NCBI RefSeq assembly: GCF_026151205.1
Contig: NC_087084.1
Span: 14,896,322 to 14,960,321 of the forward strand
DNA length: 64,000 nt
Source of the DNA: Bolinopsis microptera
Taxonomy: Eukaryota; Ctenophora; Tentaculata; Lobata; Bolinopsidae
Direction: 5' to 3'
The number at the start of each line of letters is the position of its first letter. Positions within the stretch are counted from its first letter, which is position 1. The notes under the pieces were generated by a model. The model saw only the letters and a list, made by a program, of their open reading frames with translations. It was not told the DNA's origin and did not search any database. Both the position numbers and the translations under genes were made by a program. Below, one piece after another: positions 43,864 through 54,989 of the stretch.

Positions 43864-46800
43864 TTGAGGACACCTCACAGTAGAATAGAGGTATGGTATT
43901 CTGACTGTGACAAAGTTACCCAAATATTGCCTTGTAACCGTTCGAAAGATGGATCAAGGTACCCCATCCCCATCCCAAACTGTCACACAGCCAATGGGAG
44001 CATCCATGATCTACCCAGTTCAATCAGCTCCCCCAATGATGTGTCTAGGTGTGCCCAGGCTACCACACCACCAGATTCCTTTCTCTCCTCACTCTTATTA
44101 TTAAATGCTAGGAGTTTAAATCCATCTGCCCACAGTACCTGCAGATGGAAGCTTAATGACCTTGTTGGTCATGTAGACGATAAACGACAATCTGGACAGC
44201 TCTACCCCTTTATTGCTATCACAGAATCTTGGCTTAAGTCACATATCAGTGACGCCCAGCTTCAGTTACCCGGATACTCACTTTGTCGAAGTGATCGCAG
44301 TAAGAGAGTTGGCGGAGGAGTAATACTTTACTCACTGTCGTCCATCCCAGTCTCGGTGTCGGAGACTTACGACGACAGCATTTGCCAGGGAATCTTTAAT
44401 GTCTACCCTTCTGCTAAACTTTGCATAGCAGTTGCTTATAGGCCACCTGACGCAAGCTCAAGTAGTTTCTCAAAACTAATAGATAGATTTACATTCGCTA
44501 TTGAGAACCTTGCACCTAGTGGCTACGACGTCTTTATAACAGGCGATTTCAACTTTCCCCAGATTGACTGGGAAACACTAAACATCATGAGCGGTGGGAC
44601 CTCTGATTCAAATCTCTCCGCCCAATACCTGCTAAACTTCATGTCAACCCATCTGCTGAGTCAGGTGGTTACTGTTCCAACCAGGGGAAACAGTACACTA
44701 GACCTCGTCTTGTGTAACAATGATCGGCTAGTATCTGATGTAACTTGTGAAGCAACAGAAATATCTGATCATGACATGGTTAATGTACTGCTATCCTTTA
44801 ACCCTGGTCTGATGGAGAAGGCTCAGGCTTCATATCTTGACGAAATGAGCTTCCGAGCCCTAGACTTTAATCGGGCAGACTTCGAACCGATTACTGAGAT
44901 CCTGAACAGAGTGAATTGGAAGGACTTGAGAGACGCAAGCACTTTTGAAGAATTTCCCGCAGAGTTTACACGGACAGTGCTTAATATATGCCTGGAAAAT
45001 GTTCCTCGGAAACGACCACCAACTGGCCAGCCGAAGCTTTATAATTCGCTGAGAAGGAAGAAGTCACGACTTAAAACCCGTCTCTCTGCTGCAAAGTGTG
45101 CCAATGACCTAGCTCGAATCAAGAAACTTGAAGACGAAATTGGATTAATTTGCTATGAGATCAAGGAAGCTATAGTCCACCATCTTGATAAAGGTGAAAA
45201 GAGAGCAGTGGATAAAATTAAAGTCAATCCTAAATACTTTTACTCATACGCTAAATCTTTTTCTAAAGTTAAGCACAATATTTCAACTCTTCTAAACCGT
45301 GATAAGAAACTGGTAACTGAACGGAAAGAGTTAGCTAATATACTGCAGCAACAGTTCTGTTCTGTCTTTAGTGACCCCAACTGCCCTGATAAGTCACTAC
45401 CTACATTTACAGTATCACCTCTCACTAGTAGGGATACAGAACTGGTACTCACACCTAACCACATCGCAGAAGCTATATCTGAGATTAAGCTGGACTCTGC
45501 ACCCGGACCCGATGGTATTCCTGCTATTCTCCTCAAAAGATGTGCTTCAAGCTTGAGTGTTCCGATTCATCTCCTCTGGTCTGAGTCCATGTATACAGGC
45601 ATAGTCCCAAGTTTCTACAAGACTGGATATGTCACACCGCTTTTCAAGAAAGGTAGCAGGTGTGATGCTGCTAACTACAGACCGGTTACTCTGACCTCAC
45701 ATGTAGTCAAAGTCTATGAAAGAGTGGTTAGGAAACACATGGTTCAGCATCTCGAAACCAACAATTTGTTATCTGACAAACAACATGGTTTCAGATCGAA
45801 CAGAAGCTGCTTGACCCAAATGCTCGATCACTTTGATGACATCTTTGAAGGGTTTACTCAGGGGAAAGACACAGACTCTATATACCTCGACTTCGCCAAG
45901 GCGTTTGATAAAGTTGACTTGGACCTTCTCTTGTTGAAGTTAAAGAGATACGGATTTCATGGCAAACTTCTAAGCTGGATCCAGTCATTTCTCTCTGACC
46001 GTGAACAGGTTGTAGTCCTAAACGGTGTTCATTCGAACAGTGCCAGGGTTCTAAGTGGTGTCCCTCAGGGAAGTGTGTTAGGACCACTATTGTTCATTTT
46101 GTTTATTAACGATCTAGAGCTAGCTGTTACCTCTTCTAAGGTAAGCTTCTTTGCTGACGATACTAGGGTCTCCAAACGTATCGATTGCTTTGAGGACTGT
46201 CTGCTGCTTCAGGCTGATCTGTACGGTATTCTCGACTGGTCACGCTGCAACAACATGAAGCTCCACGAACAGAAGTTTGAGCTCCTGAATCATCTCCACA
46301 ATAGAAAGAGTACCTTTTCTGAACTCCCTTTTTACGTGGAAACTCTACTTTACAAGGTCTCCAGCGAGGAAATACTACATCCCGTTGAGAACGTTAGAGA
46401 CCTCGGAGTTATGGTATCAAGCGATCTGAACTGGTCCAAACAGATCGGTAATATGGTCAAGAAAGCTAGAAGCACACTGTCATGGGTGTTTAGTGTCTTC
46501 AAAACTCGTGATAGGACCGTAATGACTACCCTATATAAGTCTTTGGTCAGAAGCCTACTAGAGTACTGTTGTCCGCTGTGGGACCCTGTTAAGGTGACTG
46601 AGATCCAGCTTTTGGAGGGGGTCCAGCGAACATTCACCGATCGTATTTGCGGTCTGGAAAATATGAACTACTGGGAGAGGCTTTCACATCTAAAGCTAAT
46701 GTCACTGCAGCGCAGAAGGGAACGGTACACTATTCTGATGATGTGGAAGATCCTTCACAATGTTGTCCCCAATTGCAGCAATATAAGGTTCACAAAAACA

Positions 46801-47076
46801 TCCAGACATGGTACCCGAGCAATCATCCCTTCCCTGTCTAGGTTGAGTTCCTCGAGCAACCAGACACTCTATGACAGCTCATTTGCTGTAAGAGGACCAA
46901 AACTGTGGAACAAAGTGCCTGATAATATTAAAGCTGAAGCTACGTTTGAGTCGTTTAAAGTTAGTTTGTCCAAGTTTATTGCTTTGATACCGGACAACCC
47001 TCCGACTTCCGGTTATAGCTGCAGCTGGTCTAATTCCCTGGTAGACTACTCGCCATCGAGGTGGTCAGAAATCTGA
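43864..47076 (+). CDS. LINE endonuclease-reverse transcriptase (jockey/CR1 superfamily)
   Basis: An uninterrupted frame of about 1070 residues. An apurinic-type endonuclease comes first: LLLNARSLN (about 78), ITESWLKSHISD (about 118), VAYRPPD, FITGDFNFPQIDW (about 226) and EISDHDMVNVLL (about 300). The RT follows: APGPDGIPA (about 545), NYRPVTLTSHVVKVYERVV, YLDFAKAFDKVD (about 673), LSGVPQGSVLGPLLFI (about 732) and SFFADDTRV (about 762), so the catalytic aspartates are kept. The C-terminal segment ends with VRGPKLWNKVPDNIK-type sequence. It nicks target DNA and copies its own RNA there. Odd: the first codon here is TTG after an in-frame TGA at 43816, and no ATG occurs until about residue 240, inside the endonuclease. 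No ORF1/gag-like frame is seen upstream. Either the 5' end is lost, splicing supplies a start, or a non-AUG start is used. Confidence 0.9.
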   Translation: MRTPHSRIEVWYSDCDKVTQILPCNRSKDGSRYPIPIPNCHTANGSIHDLPSSISSPNDVSRCAQATTPPDSFLSSLLLLNARSLNPSAHSTCRWKLNDLVGHVDDKRQSGQLYPFIAITESWLKSHISDAQLQLPGYSLCRSDRSKRVGGGVILYSLSSIPVSVSETYDDSICQGIFNVYPSAKLCIAVAYRPPDASSSSFSKLIDRFTFAIENLAPSGYDVFITGDFNFPQIDWETLNIMSGGTSDSNLSAQYLLNFMSTHLLSQVVTVPTRGNSTLDLVLCNNDRLVSDVTCEATEISDHDMVNVLLSFNPGLMEKAQASYLDEMSFRALDFNRADFEPITEILNRVNWKDLRDASTFEEFPAEFTRTVLNICLENVPRKRPPTGQPKLYNSLRRKKSRLKTRLSAAKCANDLARIKKLEDEIGLICYEIKEAIVHHLDKGEKRAVDKIKVNPKYFYSYAKSFSKVKHNISTLLNRDKKLVTERKELANILQQQFCSVFSDPNCPDKSLPTFTVSPLTSRDTELVLTPNHIAEAISEIKLDSAPGPDGIPAILLKRCASSLSVPIHLLWSESMYTGIVPSFYKTGYVTPLFKKGSRCDAANYRPVTLTSHVVKVYERVVRKHMVQHLETNNLLSDKQHGFRSNRSCLTQMLDHFDDIFEGFTQGKDTDSIYLDFAKAFDKVDLDLLLLKLKRYGFHGKLLSWIQSFLSDREQVVVLNGVHSNSARVLSGVPQGSVLGPLLFILFINDLELAVTSSKVSFFADDTRVSKRIDCFEDCLLLQADLYGILDWSRCNNMKLHEQKFELLNHLHNRKSTFSELPFYVETLLYKVSSEEILHPVENVRDLGVMVSSDLNWSKQIGNMVKKARSTLSWVFSVFKTRDRTVMTTLYKSLVRSLLEYCCPLWDPVKVTEIQLLEGVQRTFTDRICGLENMNYWERLSHLKLMSLQRRRERYTILMMWKILHNVVPNCSNIRFTKTSRHGTRAIIPSLSRLSSSSNQTLYDSSFAVRGPKLWNKVPDNIKAEATFESFKVSLSKFIALIPDNPPTSGYSCSWSNSLVDYSPSRWSEI

Positions 47077-48712
47077 TGACCCTTCCTGCTACGAGGATAA
47101 ACACAACCAAAGTAACCAAAGTAAGATCCATGCCCTTTAACCAATGTTGTATCATAATTGTTAGATTGACCTAATCTACTATATTTCAGACCAAGGAATG
47201 ATAATTAGACTGTAGACAACTACAGTTAACTAAGTCACACAAAATGTGACATTTGAAACATTATAGTGCTTAACAACAATAGATTTTCTTTCTGAGCAGT
47301 GCATATGGGAGTATGTGTTACGTGGCTAATGTTCAGAACTTCTGAACGTGCTAGGTTAATAGATGTCAAAATTAAGCCACTATCGTCGAAAACGCTATTA
47401 TTTTTGTTTACCAATATCCTCAAACTCAAATGAACGTGTCCATATAGTAAAAAGCTTATTTTACATTTCGTTAGCATATCCAATATTCATGTGTTTATTA
47501 TCGGATGTTTAAGTTTAACTATGTTTATTATGATTCATTGTAATATGGCAATAAAATTTAAATTTTGTTTTACTTAAATTTTGTTTTACTTAATTAAATT
47601 TGACGGGACTTTTAGGATATCTAACTCTAAGTTTGACCCATATCTATAATCTCTGAAATTTCTGTACAATTCTAAGAAGAATTACGTGAGTTAATAAAGG
47701 GTTGCGTGTGGGCAGTTACTTTTGGGCCACCCTGTAGTGTAGTAATCGAATTCTAGTCATTGGATCGTATTGAAAGTACATTACAGCACTAAATTAGTAA
47801 ATTGCGTGTAAGATCGAATTGAAAGCTCAAACACTTCTTAATATACTTCATAATACACAGCTTCTTAACTGTCATTTGAACCCTACCCAGGTTCTTGGTT
47901 GTCCGGCTGTTAGGATGGTTATAATATGGATTACATCACAAATTATACGTCACTGATTGGGCCATGTGATGTGATACCTGTGGGAGCCCGGAATGAGAGA
48001 TTCCTAGTTGTCGGTCACCGATTGAAAGTAATACTACACCTAAGTGTATAAGATTTAGAGTAGAGCGATACTTGTGTTATCGTATCCTACGCCCCTTCAC
48101 AGCAAGTACTGCTTGTACATTGTACAATGTAGAGGTTTGCAGTTATATTTGTGTACGATACCAATTATTGTACCTTCGTAATTCACATTATTATACAATA
48201 CTTGATATTGTACCCTTTCTATTTACGCATACGATACTAAGATATTATATCTATCGTGTTAGACTAGTGTTCGATACTTAATATACGTGAGTAATTATAG
48301 TTTTTAGTCGCTAAACGACTAAATTAGTGCAGTGTGTAGTGTGTAGTACTTGTGAGCAGGCAAAGTTTATCATTGGCACGCCCCGGGAGGACTAGTCTGG
48401 TTGCCGCCTTCTATTTCACACTAGCTGTGTTTTGCAGTTCAGTGTTGCTTTTCATAGTGCAGTGCAATGTGTCCCATAAATGATTTTAATTAACACGGTT
48501 TGTTTAAACTTAAAGCTATTTGACTGTGTTACCAGGCTTTGTACTAAGAAATGTGACTACAATTCAAAAATTCTAATTACTCTTGATACTTGTGTTACTA
48601 ATGTGTATTTATGTAATTATCAATTCAAGTCTCCACGCCCTAGAGCCCTGGTTTGTAGGTCACTTCCCTAAAGTCTCGGGTTCTAGAGTTTGGACCGCAC
48701 TTAAATAACCAT
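47077..48712. other. 3' flank of the LINE and spacer
   Basis: No gene recognised. At about 48427-48468 two degenerate units of the 20-bp satellite appear (TTTTGCAGTTCAGTGTTG). The right transposon tip lies at 47690-47734. A roughly 35-base string near 47407-47455 (TTACCAATATCCTCAAACTC...) is the inverted relative of about 42313-42362. Confidence 0.5.
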
Positions 48713-48985
48713 TTCAAAAGGACACAGCGAAATATATTTTTGGAAACAGTAGACGAATAATGCATAAAATGGGTTTTATTGCACATGAGAAATGTATAAT
48801 TAAAAAATTATAAATCTTCTACTACTCACGATATGTTAAAACAGTGAGCTGGCAAATTTGTCTACTGTTTTTCACTGCAGCTGTTTTCATAGGATGTCCA
48901 CCCTGAATTGTTGGTTGAGATTAGATGAAACATAAACTCATAAGTCATAGCGACTATAATTAAAATAATAAAATCATGTCATGGT
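48713..48985. repeat. Dispersed repeat family A, copy 1
   Basis: Matches 51233-51510 in direct orientation with small indels: shared strings include AATAATGCAT, TTTTATTGCACATGAG, TTCTACTACTCAC and CATAGCGACT. Confidence 0.85.
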
Positions 48986-49001
48986 TATCACAGTCATTCT
49001 G

Positions 49002-49100
49002 GCAAGCATGACCTGATGACCGCGGCTCTTATAATAGTTATACATTCTATACTATTATACCCCCTTTACTATTTTCCAGGCATTAAGTCTCATCGGAAGT
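49002..49100. repeat. Dispersed repeat family B, copy 1
   Basis: Matches 59889-59990 in direct orientation: GGCAAGCAT, ACTATTATACCCCCTTTACT and TATTTTCCAGGCATTAAG are shared. Confidence 0.8.
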
Positions 49101-49134
49101 CGTGTATTGGGAAGTGGGTTTTCTATTACAATTG

Positions 49135-49215
49135 TAAATGAATGGAAAAGCGAGCGACCGGATTCATTATCAGTATCATATTGCATTTGCGGACGGTTAT
49201 TCAAATTAATATATA
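49135..49215. repeat. Dispersed repeat family C fragment
   Basis: GAATGGAAAAGCGAGCGACC through GCATTTGCGGACGGTT is shared with both arms of the foldback at 61603-62308 and with 63660-63775. Confidence 0.8.
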
Positions 49216-49444
49216 TATATATCATTTGTAGTTTTTACCTTGCTAGTTATGAGTAAATTTTTGCCTTCCATCAATTGAGTGCAGCTTTCAGTTTCAAAAT
49301 TTTCAGTTTATTCAGATTTTTCGTTTTCGATATTGCAAATTTTTAATAAATCATGTTCAGATTATGGTGATAATGGATGTAAAGGTACTTCAACCGAATT
49401 AACAATCCAACCGTGTGTATGACGTGTCCCAGTAGCCAATCATA

Positions 49445-49477
<33 letters not shown>

Positions 49478-50129
49478 CTTCGCGGTCCTTGATATACGAA
49501 CGGCCATAGTTGGTTAGTACGCACGTTACGTAATTTTAAAGCAAATTGCAAACTTTTCGTCGCATCAAATAGTGTCTTTTATAAATCTTTAAAAAGCAAC
49601 ATTTATTTCCAAAATTGACTAGCTGGCAGTTTTCCTAAACGGGTGATATACTCGTAAAATATTTGTTCCAAATATTAGATTTAGACCGTCAACGAGCGAG
49701 CGTGCTAAATCACTCTACAGTCGATCTTCGAGATACAACAGTTCTAAAAGGGCCCCCGACAGTTGAAACCAACTTGAATCGATGTATTTTCGGACGCTGA
49801 TTCCGAATCAACCCCATAACATAGGGTTAAAATGCTCCCCTGGCGAGATATTGGCGAAAAACTGTCTCGATCACGTGATATGACCGTAAAAGGAAGTTAG
49901 TCTAATTTCTCGTTAGGGTTAAGGTTTCAGCATATGCTTTTGTTAAGGATTGGGTTAGGGTTAGAGTTGGGATCAGATTAGAGGGTCAGGGTTTTGAATA
50001 GTCGTTCAGGGCCAGCTAGAGAACAGGTTGAAGAAGTCACGTGACAGTCGATCAGTGTAAAGTGATTAATCATCATCCGTCAACGAGTCTAACTCGGCAT
50101 GCGTTCTGTTACGGTAGGTTATAAACTAC
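49216..50129. other. Spacer with TA runs and telomere-like strings
   Basis: TA dinucleotide runs lie at about 49208-49222 and 49444-49478 (the second is self-complementary). GGTTAGGGTTAGAGTTGGG-like strings occur at about 49910-49965. CACGTG at about 49869 and 50038. No gene seen. Confidence 0.5.
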
Positions 50130-50262
50130 AAAATTTTCCCCGATATTAGCAACCGTTCACGAATTACCATGGATGTAAACTTAACGGCACTTCGTATGAC
50201 TTAACTTTGTTGTTTAAGTGAAAAGTTTAAATGTCTACCTTCTAGAAGTTTTAGTCTAGGTA
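50130..50262. repeat. Dispersed repeat family D, copy 1
   Basis: Direct-orientation relative of 57852-57980; TTACCATGGATGTAAACTT, AACCGTTCAC and AAGTGAAAAGTTTAAA are shared. Confidence 0.85.
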
Positions 50263-50661
50263 GGTAATGGTACTTGGTAGTGCGCCATTAACAGTAAACC
50301 GACTGTAAGATGAATTTTTAGCGCTAATTTCTGCCAGCATATTGTAATTGGGTAACCATATTAATTCGTAGGGCGCTGCTCTACTTCTAGAGTCTCTAGT
50401 CAGTACTACACTAAAAGAGGGTGTGGTCAGCATGTGTGTAAAGAAAGGGAGTGTGGGAGAGAGAGAGTAAGGGGAGATCGACAAGATCCATGTTTTTGCA
50501 AACGGGAGCCTAAAACACATGTAATTATATAAATTATGTACGTATTTACAGATTTCAGGGCCTCCAAATACTCTGACACGACAAGCACTGATAGATACGC
50601 CACAATAAGCTTTTAGGAAGGAGAAAACTTTAGTGTTATTGCTGCTGAGGCTGTTGGATAC

Positions 50662-50960
50662 CCTAGTAAAGTAGTAACCACCCTAGCAACCACCCTAGTA
50701 ACTACCCTAGTAACTACCCCAGTAACTACCCTAGTAACCACCCTAGTAACTACCCTAGTAACCACCCTAGTAACCACCCTAGTAACTACCCTAGTAACTA
50801 CCCTAGTAACCACCCTAGTAACTACCCTAGTAACTACCCTAGTAACCACCCTAGTAACTACCCCAGTAACTACCCTAGTAACTACCCTAGTAACCACCCT
50901 AGTAACTACCCTAGTAACTACCCTAGTAACTACCCTAGTAACTACCCTAGTAACTATCCT
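50662..50960. repeat. 12-bp minisatellite (TACCCTAGTAAC, about 25 copies)
   Basis: Copies alternate TACCCTAGTAAC and CACCCTAGTAAC with rare CCCCAG. The minus strand reads RVVT repeats in a 131-residue frame (50613-51008), which I take as incidental. The unit contains the telomere-like CCCTA. Confidence 0.95.
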
Positions 50961-51232
50961 TGTTTCGCTCCACCCTTTAGTGTTACTAAAAGGAACCTGA
51001 TTAACCATAAAATGGTGTCAAGACTCAATAGACTAAAATAATTATTACCTATTTAATTCGCGTTTTTAACACCACTTGGGGGTCCAAATTTTGGGCTCTA
51101 AAATCCTATCTTTTACGGTTTTTGCGGAAAGTCGCGTTAAAGTTGATGCTCTGGTGTCAGTAAAATGGTACGGATCCATCCATATATATCGTCTCGCTTT
51201 ATAATTATATATAGTAAGATTATTATTTTAAA

Positions 51233-51510
51233 AGGATACTGAGCGAGAAATATCTTTTTGGAAATATGAAATAGTAGACAAATAATGCATGTGTTTTATT
51301 GCACATGAGGAATGTTTAATTAAAAAGGTATACATTTTCTACTACTCACAATATGTAAAAAATAGTCAGCTGGCAAACTTGTCCACTGTTTTCGCTGTAT
51401 AAGTTTTCATAACATTTTCCAGCCTGAATGGTAAGTTTTGATTAAATGAAACATAAAACTCATAGCGACTTTAAGATTAAGTATGATAATAAAAATATGT
51501 CGTGATTATT
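51233..51510. repeat. Dispersed repeat family A, copy 2
   Basis: Partner of 48713-48985; see that entry. Confidence 0.85.
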
Positions 51511-52429
51511 AGTATACACATATTTTATTTAGTAAATACCCAGTGTTTATATAACGTAAAGTGAAACATCTCTATATACCAGGTACTTCGATATAATTAC
51601 ATCACCATCCTATTTTCTAGATACCAGGTTCATTCTATACCGTTTCCTACAAAATAACTGAGATATTTTTATATAAAATGAAGTCGACGTCTCTTCTATT
51701 TTCAGAAATATAGGATGGCCCACTTAGTGTAAAATAAGGTTGGCAACCAGATCAGTCCTCCTGGTGCGTACCAATGGTCAACACTGCCTGCTCACAAAGG
51801 TACGGTAACGAAGTGGCGTACACGGGTAATTAAAATGTACAAGGGTACGATAGAGAAGTGTCGTACACGGTACTTAAAGAAATATACGGGTACGATATCG
51901 AAGTCTCGTACACGAATACCTGCAAATCTCTAGCTCTCAAGCTCTGCAATTTCACTTTAGCTCTTACTGGCTACTGAGTGCCGTATGACTTTAAAAGATC
52001 GAATAACGTTGATCGAGTCCTAAGTTAGGTAAGAACAAAGGAAACAGGGTGTTCGAACAATAAGTCTCGAATGGCAATAAATTACTATTTGATCAATCAA
52101 CCAAGACTAGTGACTCGAAGGCCACGCTACACTGTTCTCGGAAGCGGTAACTTTTACAACCTTACCGTTAAATGCTCCTCGAAGAACTGCCGCTAACGGG
52201 GCAAGCAAACACTAACAGCACTGGGTCACGTGACATCACATGGCGAACCACGTGACACCGCGCGGCCCAGTCTGTCCAATAACCTAACTTAACTAGCTAA
52301 CCTGACTAACACGTGCCTTCCTCCGCAAAACCATCCATAATCTATTACACTAATCTAATCTAATCTTACACTAATCCTTACGGTTATTTAACACTTATAC
52401 TAGAATATTCTAAAAGATAACCAATACCA
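51511..52429. other. Spacer with a diverged 45-50-bp triplication
   Basis: At about 51797-51925 three diverged units of the form GGGTACGATA..GAAGT.TCGTACACG follow one another. CACGTGACA occurs at about 52228 and 52252. No gene seen. Confidence 0.5.
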
Positions 52430-52487
52430 CCGCTATTTTTATGACAAAGATCTGAATAGTACACCTTCACACACAAAGGAAATTTTC

Positions 52488-52890
52488 AATAAACTAGAAA
52501 TATTAGCTTTACCGAACGTGATAGCTAAATGTATATTATGCTTAATGCACAAAGTTTATTCTAACACTGCACCACCAAATATTATAGGAATGTTCACTGT
52601 TTCAAACTTAAACGCACCTAGAAGAGAACCTGAGTTCTTTGCAGTACCATTTAATTGTTTATGTAATTCAGACAAGAGCATTTCTTACATTGGGCCTAAG
52701 TTATATAACAAACAGTCAACATTATTAACAAGGACATAAATGATAAAATACGTCACCACTTGCCTACAAGACAAATTCCTAAATTCATTCAAGTCTACAG
52801 TCAGCAAGCATGTGCTTACTGCACAAGCACTTATATTAACCCGGATGACAAGGACTGGAACAACTCAAATTTCGTACTTTTAGAAATTTA
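52488..52890 (+). pseudogene. LINE C-terminal fragment
   Basis: The frame containing CILCLMHKVYSNTAPPNIIG and ISYIGPKLYNK resembles the end of LINE reverse-transcriptase proteins (compare VRGPKLWNKVPDN in the 43864 element). After a stop near 52739 the next frame gives DKFLNSFKSTVSKHVLTAQ and a further frame gives DDKDWNNSNFVLLEI, so at least two shifts are present. The rest of the protein is absent. A different family from the other two. Confidence 0.65.
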
Positions 52891-53726
52891 AATAATTTGG
52901 TACAACATACGTTGATCATAATAACGAGCAACACAACTTTAACCTCATAACGAACTATGACTATCTTCGAGCATTTTTTACAATGCTATCGATACCGCGC
53001 AATTTCACTGTCATTTACAACTTTTAAAAGATAAAAATATCACCGCGCATTCTTCAGACCCTGTGTCGCTGTTCTAAATTTATGTCAAGAGATAAGAGTT
53101 ATTTAAAATTCTTAATAGCACTATTTAAATTTGCTAATAGCATAATCATATTTTATACATTATTAATATTTTATACATTGTGTGCATATATTTATATTTG
53201 ATTGTAATTAAAGATTTTAAGGCGTTAGTGCCGCGAGTAATGCCTTCGGGTAGTGCTCCTCAATCAATCAAGATCTAAAAAGCCTAAACCCTGCTGCAAC
53301 CAGCTTACCATATTACACTACACTGATAAGGTCCGAAAATGCAGATCCTTAAGTTTTTGCGGACCTACTCGTGAAACAATTATATTTTAACAAAATATGC
53401 AACATGCAGGTGCAATGGGCGGGTTAAAATTAAATTAGGTTAAAAATGTGGCCGATTGTTTAGTGTTCAAAATAAATAGGCCGAAATCTGTTAAAAAATC
53501 TACAGCATCCGAAGAAATCCTTAAAAAATGTCTGCGTTCAATATTCTGATTCCGGGAAACATTCTCTTTACGCGATCAGCATCATATTCTACGATGAGAT
53601 GTTGTTCATTTGGAATTGAGTTATAATAGGCATGTCAAGGATTGAAGCCTAATAAGACCCTAGCTAGACGGTACATGATGCGTCATGTGATGGTGTTTTT
53701 GTTTTAGCTAGACGTGACGTCCTGAG
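52891..53726. other. AT-rich spacer, no gene seen
   Basis: Possibly the 3' untranslated part of the preceding LINE fragment up to about 53270 (CCGCGAGTAATGCCTTCGGG then CAATCAATCAAG). Nothing else recognised. Confidence 0.45.
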
Positions 53727-53990
53727 CAGTGGCGTAACGTTGCCTGTTGGCGCCCCCCCCCCCCCCCCCCCCCCGCCGAAAAAGCGCCCCCCTGTTGGTG
53801 CCCCCTCCCCTTTTGGTGCCCCTCCCAAAAAATTGAACAAATTAGGTGATTTTAGAGGATACGCCGGTAAAATCTCTAAAAAAGTGTGTTTCTAGAGCAA
53901 AACGCGCAGTTTTGCTAGTACTTAAGTTAAGTTTTCGAAATTGTCCAACATTCAAACGACGATTTGGCGCCCCCCTAAGACGGCGACGAT
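53727..53990. mobile_element. CAGTGGCGTAAC-tipped MITE, copy A
   Basis: It starts CAGTGGCGTAACG, then a C-rich part with a 22-base C run and GCCGAAAAAGCGCCCCCCTG, then GATTTTAGAGGATACGCC and TAAAATCTCTAAA, and ends near ACATTCAAACGACGATTT. Read in reverse it matches copy B (54990-55340) through the unique part; its far tip is degraded. Confidence 0.75.
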
Positions 53991-54276
53991 TGGGATAGGG
54001 TAAGGGTTGGGGTCAGAGTAGAGGGTTTGTGTTTTAAATAGTCACCCACCTAAAGAACGTGTTAAATCAAATCACGTGATGCTCTGTGCTTATTTGCCTC
54101 TACACTCTCAGGAGCAGGAAACGATCCTAGGAATACAAGGAATACAAATTTAAAATCTTAAGTTACAATAGTAACTGTTAAGATAATAACAATATCATGA
54201 GATTTAAATTTATTATATTAATATAACTTAAACTAAAGTGACTGAGAGTAAGAGGAGAGATAAGGTAGTAACATTT
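53991..54276. other. Spacer
   Basis: GGGTAAGGGTTGGGGTCAGA and AATCACGTGATG are shared in style with about 49955-50040. No gene. Confidence 0.45.
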
Positions 54277-54490
54277 TCTTAGGTGTATTATATCAGACCG
54301 GGAACACTGTAACAAAAAAACAAAAACGGAGTATACGCACAGAAAGGTATTTTGGTTAAAGAACCGAGGGTGCTATCTTTCAGTTCAAGAATTGTTTCTG
54401 GCTCACGGAAAATGTTATCAGAATAATATTTGATGACTAAATGTTATGCAGTAACATGGAGGTTTGGTTTATTTTAGGAAGAGATTAGTA
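54277..54490. repeat. Dispersed repeat family E, copy 1
   Basis: Direct relative of 63808-64000: CTTAGGTGTATTATATCAGA, CGCACAGAAAGGTATTTTGG and TTAGGAAGAGATTAGT are shared. Confidence 0.9.
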
Positions 54491-54989
54491 GAAGAACCTT
54501 AATTCATCTGACGTCCAATCAAAGCACAGCTGGGAGGTCACGTGACAGCAACGTCCGGTACCCGGGTTGAAGCGGTTTATTGGAGGGTTATCAGATTATG
54601 TGAAGTGAGCGGCAGTGCTGATTACTAAAGTTTTATCGATTGGCTGGGACCCTGGTAGTGTTACTGTTAGGTTAAGGTGTAGTAGGGAGCACAACAGGAG
54701 TCACGTTGAAAGGAATTATATTATGTCTCGGTCACTACCTTGGTATTCAGTATACAGACATGTCTTTCAGACACAGCGCAGCTTCGGTATCACGTGACAA
54801 AATGAGTCTAGAATAAACCTTGATATATCAGTGGTTAAGACGATTATAAATTGAGAGTGTGATGGAGGAACCCTGGTCACGGTTAGCTCGTGAGTCACGT
54901 TGAGGGATAATTTGTCATATAATACACTAAATTGCCACAATACGGTCTTGGGTTGTGTCGAGCTTGAGGCGTTATCTAGTTCAAAATGG
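54491..54989. other. Spacer
   Basis: CACGTGAC at about 54538 and 54792. The string near 54950 (GTGTCGAGCTTGAGGCGTTA) recurs in related form at about 55350 (GTGTGCTTGAGGCGTAATCT), immediately beyond the next MITE. Confidence 0.45.

Larger units (their letters stand above)
39453..47734. mobile_element. Retroelement-filled block bounded by a 30-bp inverted repeat
   Basis: GTAACTGCCCACATGCAACC begins at 39453 and its inverted relative ends at 47719 (28 of 30 bases). The right side continues TTTTGGGCCACCCTG then TA, a mariner-type tip like that at 19698; the left side lacks this tip and instead runs straight into the 20-bp satellite. Reading: a DNA transposon whose left tip was lost at the satellite boundary and whose interior received two LINE-type insertions. 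No transposase is visible. Confidence 0.5.
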
